Shown piece after piece: positions 40,760 through 50,246 of a DNA stretch of 64,000 nucleotides. The stretch comes from Sphingobacteriia bacterium. Its GTDB lineage: Bacteria; Bacteroidota; Bacteroidia; Bacteroidales; UBA7960. The notes below the pieces were generated by a model, which was not told the DNA's origin, searched no databases, and saw only the letters and a program-made list of their open reading frames with translations. Made by a program: the position numbers and the translations under genes. The DNA lies in the NCBI GenBank assembly GCA_011390785.1, contig JAABRR010000013.1:1-64000 (forward strand), read 5' to 3'. The number at the start of each line of letters is the position of its first letter. Positions within the stretch are counted from its first letter, which is position 1.

Positions 40760-42121
40760 ATGTTAAAGGTTTTAATAGTAGATGACGATATCAATTTTTG
40801 TTCAATACTCGGGTCTTATATTACCCGAAAGGGTTTTGAAGTAAAAGTAGCGTATAATTGTAATGATGCTTTACATATTCTCGGTGCAACAAATTTTGAA
40901 ATCATTTTAACTGATTTTCGCCTTCCTGATCGGAATGGATTCGAGTTACTTCAGGATATCAAAACCAGAAATCCTAACGCCGTTGTTATTGTCATGACTG
41001 CATATGCTGATATAAGGATGGCTGTTAAAGCAATTAAGCTGGGTGCATATGAGTATGTTACCAAGCCGGTTAATCCTGATGAAATTTTAATGTATATCGA
41101 AAAAGGCCTGGCGAAAAATACCCAGTCGGCCAACTCAACATCTTTTAAAACGGTCTCAAAAAATCCTGCAAATTTTGAATATGTAACTGCATCGTCTGAA
41201 GAATCAAAAGCTATACATAAGTACATCGATCTCGTTGCTCCAACAGAAATGTCTGTGATTATTCAGGGTGAAAGTGGTACAGGAAAGGAGTATATTGCCC
41301 GGAGAATTCATGAAAAAAGTAAAAGAAATCTTTTTCCGTTTGTGGCAATAGATTGTGGATCATTATCGAAAGAACTTGCCGGAAGTGAGTTTTTTGGTCA
41401 TCTTAAAGGTTCATTTACCGGGGCCTTAAACGATAAAATGGGCCAGTTTGAAACAGCAAACCGAGGTACATTGTTCCTTGATGAAATAGGAAACCTTTCC
41501 TACGAAGTCCAGATAAAACTATTAAGAGCAATTCAGGAAAGAAAGATACGAAAAATTGGTAGCAATAAAGATATTAATGTTGATGTAAGATTAATTACTG
41601 CCACCAATGAAAATCTTAGGGATGCTGTTAAAAATGGCTCATTCAGAGAAGATCTTTACCACAGACTTAATGAGTTCTCTGTGTATGTTCCACCGTTGCG
41701 CGAAAGAAAAAGAGATATTGATATTTTCTCTCATTTCTTTCTTGAAAAAGCAAACTATGAATTGAGTAAAAATGTATCTCATATTCCAGAACCTGTTATG
41801 CAGGCTTTTTATAATTACTTGTGGCCAGGTAATATTAGAGAAGTAAAAAATGTAATAAGAAGAGCAGTGCTTCTATCGAAGGATCAATCTATTGATCTTG
41901 AATCTCTTCCGCAGGAAATAATATATGCATCTTTTAATGAAGTGCAAGGTGATCTCGTTAAAAATGATGATTTAAAAAGTCAAACTGAAAAAACTGAAAA
42001 AGACGCAATTTTGTCTTCTCTACAAAAATCTAAGTTCAATAAAGCAAAGGCGGCAAGATTGCTTAATATTGACAGGAAAACTCTTTATAATAAACTAAAA
42101 CTTTACAATATCACTGTGTAG
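40760..42121 (+). CDS. NtrC-type sigma-54-dependent response regulator
   Basis: The 453-residue protein has a receiver domain (1-118) with phospho-acceptor D52 in L-T-D-F-R-L-P-D and K102. The AAA+ domain has G-E-S-G-T-G-K-E (170-177), contact loop G-S-F-T-G-A (217-222) with Ser in place of the usual Ala, W-P-G-N-I-R-E-V, and a Fis-like helix-turn-helix at the end (K-A-K-A-A-R-L-L-N-I-D-R-K-T-L-Y). It should activate sigma-54 promoters when phosphorylated. No histidine kinase gene is adjacent, so the partner is elsewhere. The start codon follows a long AT-rich leader; the first residues form the first receiver strand. Confidence 0.94.
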   Translation: MLKVLIVDDDINFCSILGSYITRKGFEVKVAYNCNDALHILGATNFEIILTDFRLPDRNGFELLQDIKTRNPNAVVIVMTAYADIRMAVKAIKLGAYEYVTKPVNPDEILMYIEKGLAKNTQSANSTSFKTVSKNPANFEYVTASSEESKAIHKYIDLVAPTEMSVIIQGESGTGKEYIARRIHEKSKRNLFPFVAIDCGSLSKELAGSEFFGHLKGSFTGALNDKMGQFETANRGTLFLDEIGNLSYEVQIKLLRAIQERKIRKIGSNKDINVDVRLITATNENLRDAVKNGSFREDLYHRLNEFSVYVPPLRERKRDIDIFSHFFLEKANYELSKNVSHIPEPVMQAFYNYLWPGNIREVKNVIRRAVLLSKDQSIDLESLPQEIIYASFNEVQGDLVKNDDLKSQTEKTEKDAILSSLQKSKFNKAKAARLLNIDRKTLYNKLKLYNITV

Positions 42122-42130
42122 AATTGGGCC

Positions 42131-42156
42131 TTTTTCTACACTAATGTGTAGAAAAA
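42131..42156. repeat. Perfect 11-bp-arm inverted repeat after the response regulator
   Basis: The arms TTTTTCTACAC and GTGTAGAAAAA surround a four-base loop, 10 bases after the stop codon. The GTGTAGAA core also occurs across the stop codon itself (42115-42122), giving three related half-sites in 45 bases. It could be a weak terminator, read best on the minus strand, or a protein-binding site. Confidence 0.55.
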
Positions 42157-42341
42157 ATCTACAAATAATTTTACAATTTTTTATTCTTTAACTTTTTAAT
42201 TGATTCTAATTAATTGATATTTAAATTATTGTGTGTTATCTCGATTTTTTTTCTTTATTGGCACATTATTTTCAGATATTTAAAGTAATTTTTTATTAAG
42301 AATTCCCCCTAATTACATAAATTTCCCTTTTGTTTTCCTAT

Positions 42342-42364
42342 GCCGGCAGTTCCCCGCTGCCGGC
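42342..42364 (+). terminator. Possible terminator downstream of the response regulator
   Basis: Perfect 8-bp GC-rich arms GCCGGCAG and CTGCCGGC with a seven-base loop are followed by TTCCTCTTTTTT. It lies 220 bases past the nearest plus-strand stop, so it would end a long 3' untranslated region or a separate small transcript. Confidence 0.55.
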
Positions 42365-42548
42365 TTCCTCTTTTTTAGCAATCAAACTTTTTCTAATGAA
42401 TTGCTTTAAGAGTTTTCAAGTAAAACTATTTATTCGATTCAAAATATTTTTTACCTGATATTAATGGTAATTTTGTCACTGATTTTATTTCTTAAAAAAA
42501 TCAAATATGATTAATAATATTGGTTTGACATTTAAACATCTTCTTCAT

Positions 42549-43433
42549 ATGAAAAAAAGTGAGTTAAGAATATCGTCAAATATTCACATTTTAGTTTTTG
42601 TTGTTTTGTTCTTTACATTATCCTGTAACAATAATAGAAAAGAAGTAGAAAGATTAAAACAAGAAAATGATTCCTTGCGATCAACCACTCAAATTATTAA
42701 CGAAAATATTGATAGCTACTTTTCTGACCTAAACGAAATTGAAAATAACCTTCAGGTAATTAAAGAAAAAGAAAACCTGATAACACAACAGGCCACCACC
42801 GATGTAGAACTGGGTTTGAGTCAGCAAGATCGCATCAATGAAGATATTAAGGTAATCGGTGATCTAATGGAGAAAAACCGCATGTTAATTGCCAATCTAA
42901 ATAATCGTATTCGCAATGCAGATAACAGGATTGAAGGATTCGAGCTGATGATTGAAAGACTAAATCGTACCATTGAAGAAAAGGAAATAGAAATACAGCT
43001 ACTCAGGGATCAGCTTTCTTCCATGAATTTGCGTGTTGATTTTTTATCGGCCCGAGTAGATACTTTAGAAAGAATAGCACAGGAAAGACGAGAAAAAATT
43101 GAACAGCAAAACCTTGCTCTGAATACTGCCTGGTATGCAATTGGTTCGGGCAAGGAATTGCGGGATAATAAAATAATTTTGCGTGAAGGTGGCTTTTTAG
43201 GTTTTGGCAGAACAGAAGTTTTGAACCCTGAACTAAATAAGGACTTCTTTACTCGAATTGATATTTCGAGAGATTATAAGATTACCATCATGGGAAATAG
43301 CCCTGAAGTTATTACCAATCATCCATTAAATTCATATGTAATAAATGAAGAAAGTGATGAATTATTTCTTGAAATAATTGATACAGAATCATTCTGGTCA
43401 ACTACCCGCTATTTGATAATTCAGGTAAGATAA
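42549..43433 (+). CDS. Coiled-coil lipoprotein of unknown function
   Basis: I start at the ATG at 42549 (M-K-K-S-E-L-R), because it gives a lipoprotein signal ending F-T-L-S-C. The longer frame to 42507 only adds a leader. The 294-residue product has about 160 residues of continuous heptad coiled coil (E-V-E-R-L-K-Q-E-N-D to E-R-I-A-Q-E-R-R), then a globular C-terminal domain of about 90 residues. That domain contains A-W-Y-A-I-G-S-G-K-E-L and G-F-L-G-F-G-R-T. This layout occurs in many Bacteroidota lipoproteins known only as hypothetical. It is convergent with the YfcC gene, 13 bases apart. Confidence 0.78.
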   Translation: MKKSELRISSNIHILVFVVLFFTLSCNNNRKEVERLKQENDSLRSTTQIINENIDSYFSDLNEIENNLQVIKEKENLITQQATTDVELGLSQQDRINEDIKVIGDLMEKNRMLIANLNNRIRNADNRIEGFELMIERLNRTIEEKEIEIQLLRDQLSSMNLRVDFLSARVDTLERIAQERREKIEQQNLALNTAWYAIGSGKELRDNKIILREGGFLGFGRTEVLNPELNKDFFTRIDISRDYKITIMGNSPEVITNHPLNSYVINEESDELFLEIIDTESFWSTTRYLIIQVR

Positions 43434-43446
43434 CTTGCCTGTATTC

Positions 43447-45219
43447 TCAGAATCCGTTTAACTTCATTGTTACTGTGGGAATTAGTAGCAGGAAACCGAG
43501 AATAATTAATGAAAGTATCAATGGCCATATCCATCTAACCCATTTATCATAGGGTATGCGCGCTATACCCAAAACGGCAATAAGTACTCCTGAAGTGGGT
43601 GTAATCATGTTGGTAAAACCATCCCCAAATTGAAATGCCATAACAGTAGCTTGTCTTGAAATACCTATTAAATCGCTGAAAGGTGCCATAATAGGCATGG
43701 TTATGGCCGCTTTTGCCGATCCCGAAGGTATTACTATGTTAATGACCGTTTGGATGAAATACATAACACCTACAGAAGCAATGTCTCCAAAATTTCCCAT
43801 GGCTTTAGATAATCCATAAAGAATGGAGTCTATAATTCCGCCATCTGTTAAAATTACAATAATCCCACCGGCTAAACCCACAATAACTGCTGCTGACATA
43901 ATATCTTTTACTCCGTCAAGAAAAAGATTGGCCAACTCATCAGCTGATTTATTAATTGCTACTCCACTGGCAATTCCCATAGCAAGGAATAAAGTGGCTA
44001 TTTCCATAACGTACCATCCATAACCCATTACACCAACAATAAGGAAAATAATTGTGTAGGCAAGCAATAACAGTATAAAAAAGTGAACCGATTTCTTTAA
44101 GGAAATGACTCCTGTTATAAAGAAAATAATTGTAAGTAATGGAATTATATGAAATTGAAAACTTGCGTTGCCAACTTCCAGGGTACTCGTAGGGTAAAAC
44201 CAGGAGAATATTGCTAAAACAGTAAATATAATACCAAAAACAAACCATGCCATTTTGGGTGTATAGTATTCTACTTTTACTGATTCCGATTCTTCTCTTT
44301 TCCGCCAATAGGCATCTTCGGCATACATGAGAGAATATTTAGGGTTTTTCCTGATTTTTTGGGTATGACGCAAAACAAAAATAATCCCTACCAGATTTAT
44401 GATCAACCAGGCAAACATTCTGTATTCAATACCTGAAAACAAGGGTAAATCGGCCAAGCCCTGGGCAATGCCTATGGTAAATGGGTTTAAAATAGCACCT
44501 GCAAACCCAAGGTGTGCACCAATATATACCATAGCAACACCGGTTAATGAATCATAACCCATAGAAATAGCCAGTGGAATAAGGATTATGGTAAAAGCTA
44601 TTGTTTCTTCACTCATTCCAAAAATTGCCCCAAACAGACTAAACATAAGCATTATCAGAACGATAATAATGTTATCAACCCCAAGTTTCTTCATAACTAC
44701 ATTATGTTCCAGTTTTCTGGTAAATTTTAGGAAAGCAAATATTCCCACATCTATAGCTTTACTTTGGTTCATTATCCAGAAAGCTCCACCAATCATCAAA
44801 ATGAAAATGATAATATTACTCTGTTTTACAAAACCATTAAATAGGGCTGAAAAAATATGCCAGGTCTGAAAACTGCTTTCAAATTTTCCCTGGTATTCAT
44901 CAAAAAGATTATTGGTATAAAAATGTATATTTTCATTGGTCTTAACTTGCTTATGGAGTTCCAGACTGGTTATTGTAGGAAGTTTTTTCTCCGCAAAAAA
45001 TACTTCTTTCCCTACTTTAACTGAAAGGGGATTTTGCGCAAAAATCTTTTCAAAATTTTTCTCATAAGAAAAAACCAGCTCTGTTTTTATATTTCCTTCA
45101 TTGTCTATATTAGTTATCTCAAGGTATTTTCCCGGGGGGATTATTAAGGTTAGTATTCCCGAAAAAGCTATTATAGCAAATACAATTACATAAGTGTGGG
45201 GGACTTTTTTTAGCATCAT
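43447..45219 (-). CDS. YfcC-family membrane transporter
   Basis: The 590-residue protein has about 12 membrane helices and the family blocks V-P-H-T-Y-V-I-V at the N-terminus, G-I-A-Q-G-L, S-G-V-A-I-N-K, P-S-G-S-A-K-A-A-I-T-M-P and P-T-S-G-V-L. The family is annotated as putative C4-dicarboxylate or basic amino acid transporters; a specific substrate is not proven. Between the first and second helices lies an extra-cytoplasmic loop of about 90 residues (about 30-120), longer than in the Enterobacteria YfcC. It is monocistronic, with a 440-base upstream region containing a TGAGTTG hairpin. Confidence 0.85.
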   Translation of the reverse strand: MMLKKVPHTYVIVFAIIAFSGILTLIIPPGKYLEITNIDNEGNIKTELVFSYEKNFEKIFAQNPLSVKVGKEVFFAEKKLPTITSLELHKQVKTNENIHFYTNNLFDEYQGKFESSFQTWHIFSALFNGFVKQSNIIIFILMIGGAFWIMNQSKAIDVGIFAFLKFTRKLEHNVVMKKLGVDNIIIVLIMLMFSLFGAIFGMSEETIAFTIILIPLAISMGYDSLTGVAMVYIGAHLGFAGAILNPFTIGIAQGLADLPLFSGIEYRMFAWLIINLVGIIFVLRHTQKIRKNPKYSLMYAEDAYWRKREESESVKVEYYTPKMAWFVFGIIFTVLAIFSWFYPTSTLEVGNASFQFHIIPLLTIIFFITGVISLKKSVHFFILLLLAYTIIFLIVGVMGYGWYVMEIATLFLAMGIASGVAINKSADELANLFLDGVKDIMSAAVIVGLAGGIIVILTDGGIIDSILYGLSKAMGNFGDIASVGVMYFIQTVINIVIPSGSAKAAITMPIMAPFSDLIGISRQATVMAFQFGDGFTNMITPTSGVLIAVLGIARIPYDKWVRWIWPLILSLIILGFLLLIPTVTMKLNGF

Positions 45220-45661
45220 AACTATTTTTCAGTTTTAATTAATGCAATGAATTATTTTATTTTCCAGATAAATGTCTGTATTTCTTGTAAAAGTTTTGAG
45301 CTTTGAGTTGGGGGTCAACTCATTAAGAAAATTTTACAATGTGTATTATTTTTCGAGTTTCTTAAAATATAGTTTTGGATTGCAAGTATAATAAGTTTTC
45401 TTTAAAATAATTTAAAATAATATTGTTAGTTTTCTTTATGTTTGGGCGTCTGGCATTTAAGTTAATGATACAGAATGATATTAACGCCTGCATTTTCGTA
45501 TCACAGTAATTAAATGAAAGTGCTCCCACGTAAATCTGGTTTTACTGGCTAACCCTTTGCAAAATTCTATTAATTTTGCAAAGAATTGTAAAAAACCATA
45601 AATTGCATTTATGTTTTTAAATTGTTGATTATTAGAAAAATATAATTTTTTTTTTAGGTGT
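45220..45661. other. Intergenic region between divergent yfcC-like gene and asnS
   Basis: These 442 bases are strongly AT-rich. They contain a hairpin with arms TGAGTTG and CAACTCA around GGGGT (45304-45322), 85 bases upstream of the transporter, and the asnS -7 element at the right end. No ORF or known riboswitch is recognised; the hairpin is small and lies where a regulatory leader could be. Confidence 0.45.
45571..45578 (+). promoter_or_regulatory. Putative -7 element of the asnS-rpoN operon
   Basis: TAATTTTG is an exact TAnnTTTG match, 83 bases before the start codon. A TTTG lies 11 bases upstream, too close for a standard -33 box. Confidence 0.5.
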
Positions 45662-47071
45662 ATGGAAAAATTGAAAAGGCAACGTGTATTTGATCTCCTT
45701 AAAGGTCATGTGGATAACCTGATTAACGAACAAGTAAATGTAAAGGGTTGGGTTAGAACCAAAAGAGGAAATAAAAATGTTGCTTTTATAGCTATTAATG
45801 ATGGTAGTATCATTCACAATATACAAGTTGTTGTTGATGTGGCTGCCTTTGCTGATGATGAATTACTGAAAAAAGTAACTACAGGTTCTTGTATTTCGGT
45901 AAATGGGAAATTGGTAGAATCTCAGGGAGCCGGTCAGCACGTTGAGATTCTGGCTGATTCGATAGAAGTGTATGGTACTGCAGACCCTGAACTATATCCC
46001 TTGCAAAAGAAAGGTCATTCACTTGAATTTTTACGTGAGATAGCTCACCTCAGACCTCGAACCAATACCTTTGGAGCAGTTTTAAGAATCAGGCATGCCC
46101 TGGCATTTGCTATTCATCAGTATTTTAATAATAAGAGTTTTTATTATCTCCATACACCCATTATTACAGGTTCCGATGCTGAAGGGGCAGGGGCAATGTT
46201 TAGGGTTACTACTCTTGATTTGCAAAATATTCCACATAAAGAAAATGGTACAATTGATTTTGAACAGGATTTCTTTGGTAAGGAAACAAATCTTACGGTA
46301 AGTGGGCAGTTAGAAGGCGAACTGGGTGCTTTGGCCTTATCAAACGTTTATACCTTTGGGCCCACTTTCAGAGCAGAAAATTCTAATACTACCCGACATT
46401 TGGCAGAATTCTGGATGATAGAACCGGAAATGGCTTTTTATGATATAACTGACAACCAGGATTTGGCTGAAGATTTTTTACAGTATTTGGTAAAATATGT
46501 TTTGCAAATCTGTATTGACGATCTTGAGTTTCTGCAAAAAATGTATGATAAGGAACTCATTGAACGTTTAAAATTTGTAACTGAAAATACTTTCGAGCGC
46601 ATTTCATACACGCAGGCAATTGACATTCTGGTATCATCTGGAGTTAAGTTTGAATTCCCTGTTAAGTGGGGAGTAGATTTACAGTCTGAGCATGAAAGAT
46701 TTCTGGTTGAAAAGCATTTTAAGAAACCGGTTATTCTTACTGATTATCCGCGCGATATTAAAGCTTTTTACATGAAACAAAATGACGATGGTAAAACAGT
46801 AAGAGCCATGGATGTGCTTTTCCCGAAAATCGGAGAAATTATTGGTGGCAGCCAACGGGAAGAAGATTATGATAAACTCGTTAGCCGAATCAGAGAAATG
46901 GAAATACCCGAGAAAGATGTTTGGTGGTACCTTGAAACCAGAAAGTTTGGAACTGCGCCGCATAGTGGTTTTGGTTTGGGTTTTGAAAGGTTGGTATTAT
47001 TTGTTACTGGTATGGGTAACATTCGTGATGTAATTCCTTTTCCAAGAACACCCCTGAATGCCGAATTTTAA
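45662..47071 (+). CDS. asnS: Asparaginyl-tRNA synthetase
   Basis: The 469-residue class IIb synthetase has an N-terminal OB-fold anticodon-binding domain (about 15-120, V-K-G-W-V-R-T-K-R). The catalytic core carries [21 protein letters not shown] (motif 2), E-I-I-G-G-S-Q-R-E, and G-L-G-F-E-R-L-V motif 3. The split F-R-A-E-N-S rather than an aspartate-recognition pattern fits AsnRS. It charges tRNA-Asn directly. It is followed after 94 bases by rpoN, an adjacency seen across Bacteroidota; no terminator separates them. Confidence 0.97.
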   Translation: MEKLKRQRVFDLLKGHVDNLINEQVNVKGWVRTKRGNKNVAFIAINDGSIIHNIQVVVDVAAFADDELLKKVTTGSCISVNGKLVESQGAGQHVEILADSIEVYGTADPELYPLQKKGHSLEFLREIAHLRPRTNTFGAVLRIRHALAFAIHQYFNNKSFYYLHTPIITGSDAEGAGAMFRVTTLDLQNIPHKENGTIDFEQDFFGKETNLTVSGQLEGELGALALSNVYTFGPTFRAENSNTTRHLAEFWMIEPEMAFYDITDNQDLAEDFLQYLVKYVLQICIDDLEFLQKMYDKELIERLKFVTENTFERISYTQAIDILVSSGVKFEFPVKWGVDLQSEHERFLVEKHFKKPVILTDYPRDIKAFYMKQNDDGKTVRAMDVLFPKIGEIIGGSQREEDYDKLVSRIREMEIPEKDVWWYLETRKFGTAPHSGFGLGFERLVLFVTGMGNIRDVIPFPRTPLNAEF

Positions 47072-47165
47072 TAAACAGATATTTTATATATCACAATTAA
47101 TTCTTAATTTGGGCATCAAGATTTTAGGACAGAATTTATTTTATTCAATTTGGTTATAATCAATC

Positions 47166-48665
47166 ATGTTAAAGCAACGCTTACAGCAAAAGCTACTTCA
47201 GAAATTATCTCCGCAGCAGATTCAGTTAATGAAACTGCTGCAATTGCCTACTTTGCTTCTGGAGCAAAGGATTAAGGAAGAAATTGAAGAGAATCCAGCT
47301 TTAGAAGAAGGAGTTGATGATGAGTTTGAAGATTTTGACGACTCTGATGATAATAATGAAGCAGATGAATTTGATAGTGATGATTTTGATAAAGATTTTG
47401 ATGAGCCGGAAATAGATCCTGATAACGAATTCGATATTAGCGATTACATTGAAGACGATGAAATTCCCAACTATAAGTTATCTGCCAATAATGCCAGTTC
47501 AGATGATGAGCATAAAGAAATTCCTATGTCTTCATCTTTTAGTTTTCAGGAATATTTGCTGAGCCAACTCGGATTGAGAGATCTGGACGAAGATGAGAGT
47601 GTTGTAGCACAGCATATTATAGGAAATATTGATGATGCCGGCTATCTGCAACGCGATATTCATTCTCTTATAGATGATTTGGCTTTTTCCCTGAATGTAA
47701 AAACCAGTTTTAAAGAAGTACTGGGTTTGTTAAGAGTCATTCAGGAATTTGATCCTCCCGGAGTTGGCGCCAGAGATCTTCAGGAGTGTCTCTTGCTTCA
47801 AATCAAAAGAAAGCAGCCACGTACAACATCAATTGAAAATGCTACACTGATGTTAGAGAAGAATTTCAACGATTTTACAAGGAAGCATTATGACAAAATC
47901 CAGAAGAAGCATAGTCTTTCTGACCAGGAATTTAAAGAAGCAATAGATGAAATTTTAAAATTAAATCCTAAGCCCGGTAATACTCTTAATGAATCAGGGT
48001 ATTCAGCACAATATGTAATTCCTGACTTCATTGTTTCGAGCGGCCTTGGTGATCTGGAATTAAGTCTTAATTCACGAAATGCGCCTGAACTCCGGATAAG
48101 TCGCACGTATTCTGAAATGCTTGAAAATATGGCATCACAAAAGAATAAAAGTGGTGCACGTGAAAAAGAAGCTTTAATGTTTGTAAAACAAAAACTTGAT
48201 GGTGCCAAGTGGTTTATAGATGCTATTAAACAGCGCCAAAATACACTGTTAAGCACTATGGAAGCTATTCTAAACTTTCAAAGAGAGTATTTTCTTACAG
48301 GCGACGAAACGAAGATTAAACCTATGATTTTAAAAGATATTGCTGATATTGTTGATCTCGATATTTCCACTATTTCAAGGGTAGCCAACAGTAAATACGT
48401 TCAAACACCTTACGGCACATTTCTCTTAAAAACTTTGTTTTCCGAGTCATTACAAAATGAAGAAGGTGAGGAAGTTTCTACACGTGAGGTGAAAAAAATT
48501 CTTCAGGATTGTATAAGTGCGGAAAGCAAAATCAAACCTCTTACTGATGATCAGCTTACCAAAATTCTTAAAACAAAGGGCTATAATATAGCAAGGCGTA
48601 CCGTGGCTAAGTACAGAGAACAACTCAATATTCCTGTTGCCCGACTGAGAAAGGAGCTTATTTAA
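47166..48665 (+). CDS. rpoN: RNA polymerase sigma-54 factor
   Basis: The 499-residue protein is full length. Region I at the N-terminus is Gln/Leu-rich (L-Q-Q-K-L-L-Q-K-L-S-P-Q-Q, then E-E-I-E-E-N-P-A-L-E). Region II is very acidic (about 45-110). The core-binding and helix-turn-helix region III ends with the RpoN box A-R-R-T-V-A-K-Y-R-E (476-485), which reads the -24 element. It needs AAA+ activators; two with the required loop are encoded at 28768-30159 and 40760-42121. It follows asnS and overlaps the next gene by one base in a TAATG arrangement. Confidence 0.97.
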   Translation: MLKQRLQQKLLQKLSPQQIQLMKLLQLPTLLLEQRIKEEIEENPALEEGVDDEFEDFDDSDDNNEADEFDSDDFDKDFDEPEIDPDNEFDISDYIEDDEIPNYKLSANNASSDDEHKEIPMSSSFSFQEYLLSQLGLRDLDEDESVVAQHIIGNIDDAGYLQRDIHSLIDDLAFSLNVKTSFKEVLGLLRVIQEFDPPGVGARDLQECLLLQIKRKQPRTTSIENATLMLEKNFNDFTRKHYDKIQKKHSLSDQEFKEAIDEILKLNPKPGNTLNESGYSAQYVIPDFIVSSGLGDLELSLNSRNAPELRISRTYSEMLENMASQKNKSGAREKEALMFVKQKLDGAKWFIDAIKQRQNTLLSTMEAILNFQREYFLTGDETKIKPMILKDIADIVDLDISTISRVANSKYVQTPYGTFLLKTLFSESLQNEEGEEVSTREVKKILQDCISAESKIKPLTDDQLTKILKTKGYNIARRTVAKYREQLNIPVARLRKELI

Positions 48666-49288
48666 TGATAAAGAATATTACTTGGGCAAACTTAATAAGC
48701 TTTGTTTTTCATCCATTGGTTTTACCAACATTTGCTATAAGTATTTTGCTTTTTATTCCCAGTTACATTGCATTCTCAATACCTCTTGTTGCCCGAAGGC
48801 TAATTATTGGGTTGGTTTTCGTCAATACCTTTATTGTTCCTATTTTGGTTATAGTTTTGATGAAAAAATCCGGTATCATTCAGGATATTAATCTAAGAGA
48901 AAAGAAGGAACGTATTTACCCTACTTTGGTTAGTGCTTTTTTTTATTTATTTACCTATTACTTATTCAGGCAGGCAAATTTACCTTCTGTTTTGGGTAAT
49001 TTTATAGCAGGTGCAACATGTGTAGTCCTGGTAGGTTTTATGATATCCTTTTACTGGAAAATCAGTTTTCACATGCTGTCGATGGGTGGATTTACTGCTT
49101 TTCTTATTTCAATATCCTTATTTTTAGGCTACGAAATGCATTTATTAATTCTTGCAAGTATTCTTACAACAGGATTATTGGGCACTGCAAGATTAAAGCT
49201 CAATTCTCATACCCCTGCGCAGGTTTACACTGGTTTTATTATTGGGGCAGGAATAATGATAACCTTGTTTTTTTGGCTGCAGGGCTAA
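48665..49288 (+). CDS. Polytopic membrane protein, possibly PAP2-like
   Basis: This 207-residue protein has about six membrane helices. A cytoplasmic loop I-Q-D-I-N-L-R-E-K-K-E-R sits after helix 2. F-H-M-L-S-M-G-G and a C-terminal A-R-L-K-L-N-S-H-T-P-A-Q-V-Y-T-G-F recall the last two motifs of PAP2 phosphatases (S-G-H and S-x-x-x-x-x-H). The first PAP2 motif is not clear, so enzyme activity is uncertain. Its start overlaps the stop of rpoN by one base, so it is translationally coupled to the sigma factor gene. It ends overlapping the convergent barrel gene by four bases. Confidence 0.78.
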   Translation: MIKNITWANLISFVFHPLVLPTFAISILLFIPSYIAFSIPLVARRLIIGLVFVNTFIVPILVIVLMKKSGIIQDINLREKKERIYPTLVSAFFYLFTYYLFRQANLPSVLGNFIAGATCVVLVGFMISFYWKISFHMLSMGGFTAFLISISLFLGYEMHLLILASILTTGLLGTARLKLNSHTPAQVYTGFIIGAGIMITLFFWLQG

Positions 49289-49983
49289 AAGAGAATTACT
49301 GATAAGCCAAGGCTTATGAATTCTGCATCCTGTGCATTATTATCTTTAAATATTTCAGTAAGGCTCATAAATGCGCTTACATTTATTCTTCCGTAACCAA
49401 TACGTCCATTTAAGCCTAATAGGAAGGATTCAATATTTTCCAGTGATTTTTCTTTAGTTTTAATCTCTCTACCCTGTTCATTGTCTCCAAAATACTTTGT
49501 ATGAGCATTAATCAGGTAACCTCCTTTAATCCCTGCATGAATGCGAAAGGTTTTAGGTAGATTTCTTGTTCTAAAACGAAACTCTACAGGCACATTAATA
49601 TAATTCAGACTGAGCTTGTTGTTTTTATAGTCGGCATCTGTTTGAATTGGAACAAAATAATAATTGTTGTTCTCAATGTTCCATTCATAAATATTGTCGC
49701 TGTATAGGTTATGGCTTGAAAGACCAAGTCCGGCAGCAATGCTGAAATTAGATTTTCCCAAAGGTAATTCCTGGAGGTAATCAAATGCAATACCACGGTT
49801 AATAAAATAAGTATCCATGTTATCTGGTAATCCTGACCATGCATCTGTAAATAAACTGACTACGATATGATCAGAAGGGCGCATTTTCGTTTTAGGGACC
49901 GATTCGTTAAGTTCAACATTTTGTGCCAAAATAGTTGATATCATTAAGTGGGCCATTACTATCAATGAAAAAATGTTTTTCAT
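49285..49983 (-). CDS. PorT-like outer-membrane beta-barrel protein
   Basis: The 232-residue product has a signal peptide (1-20, cut at I-L-A-Q). An eight-strand-type barrel follows, with L-N-Y-I-N-V-P-V-E-F-R-F-R-T-R and F-R-I-H-A-G-I-K-G-G-Y-L-I-N, and it ends S-L-G-L-S-V-I-L-F. The L-x-Y-I-x-V-P block followed by a glycine-rich strand is typical of the outer-membrane family that includes PorT of the type IX secretion system. Membership of PorT proper is uncertain because many small barrels share this fold. It is convergent with the membrane protein gene and alone on its strand. Confidence 0.75.
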   Translation of the reverse strand: MKNIFSLIVMAHLMISTILAQNVELNESVPKTKMRPSDHIVVSLFTDAWSGLPDNMDTYFINRGIAFDYLQELPLGKSNFSIAAGLGLSSHNLYSDNIYEWNIENNNYYFVPIQTDADYKNNKLSLNYINVPVEFRFRTRNLPKTFRIHAGIKGGYLINAHTKYFGDNEQGREIKTKEKSLENIESFLLGLNGRIGYGRINVSAFMSLTEIFKDNNAQDAEFISLGLSVILF

Positions 49984-50193
49984 AATTAATTATTAAAAGT
50001 GATGAAAATATGACAAGTCGAAAAATGCTTTATTTATCAAAAATACAGCCATTTTTTCAAATAGCATAATCTAATCAGATAATTACCATTCCGGATTGGT
50101 ATGTATCATATTTTTCAGAGGCTTTTTGAATAAGATTACATAAATTGCACGCTATATTTTTGATTGATTTTTACAAATTCATTTAAATATATT

Positions 50194-50201
50194 TAATTTT
50201 G
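50194..50201 (+). promoter_or_regulatory. Putative -7 element of the YebC gene
   Basis: TAATTTTG is an exact TAnnTTTG match, 45 bases before the start codon. A -33 TTG at standard spacing is not seen. Confidence 0.5.
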
Positions 50202-50246
50202 CGCAAAATTAACCAAACCTAATTTACCTGCTAAAACTATTTTATT

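Larger units (their letters stand above)
42122..42548. other. Intergenic region with two inverted repeats
   Basis: These 427 bases lie between the response regulator and the coiled-coil lipoprotein. They hold a perfect inverted repeat directly after the stop (42131-42156), a GC-rich hairpin followed by a T run (42342-42374), and a TTGGCAC box at 42258-42264. That box is followed at sigma-54 spacing by TTTCA, one base off the -12 consensus. No ORF is credible. An untranslated RNA between the two hairpins cannot be excluded. Confidence 0.5.

Noticed and set aside
45304-45322. TGAGTTG-GGGGT-CAACTCA hairpin as a riboswitch upstream of the YfcC-like gene
   Set aside because: It is a single small hairpin with no known aptamer features and no terminator or anti-terminator alternative that I can see; kept only as a note in the intergenic entry.
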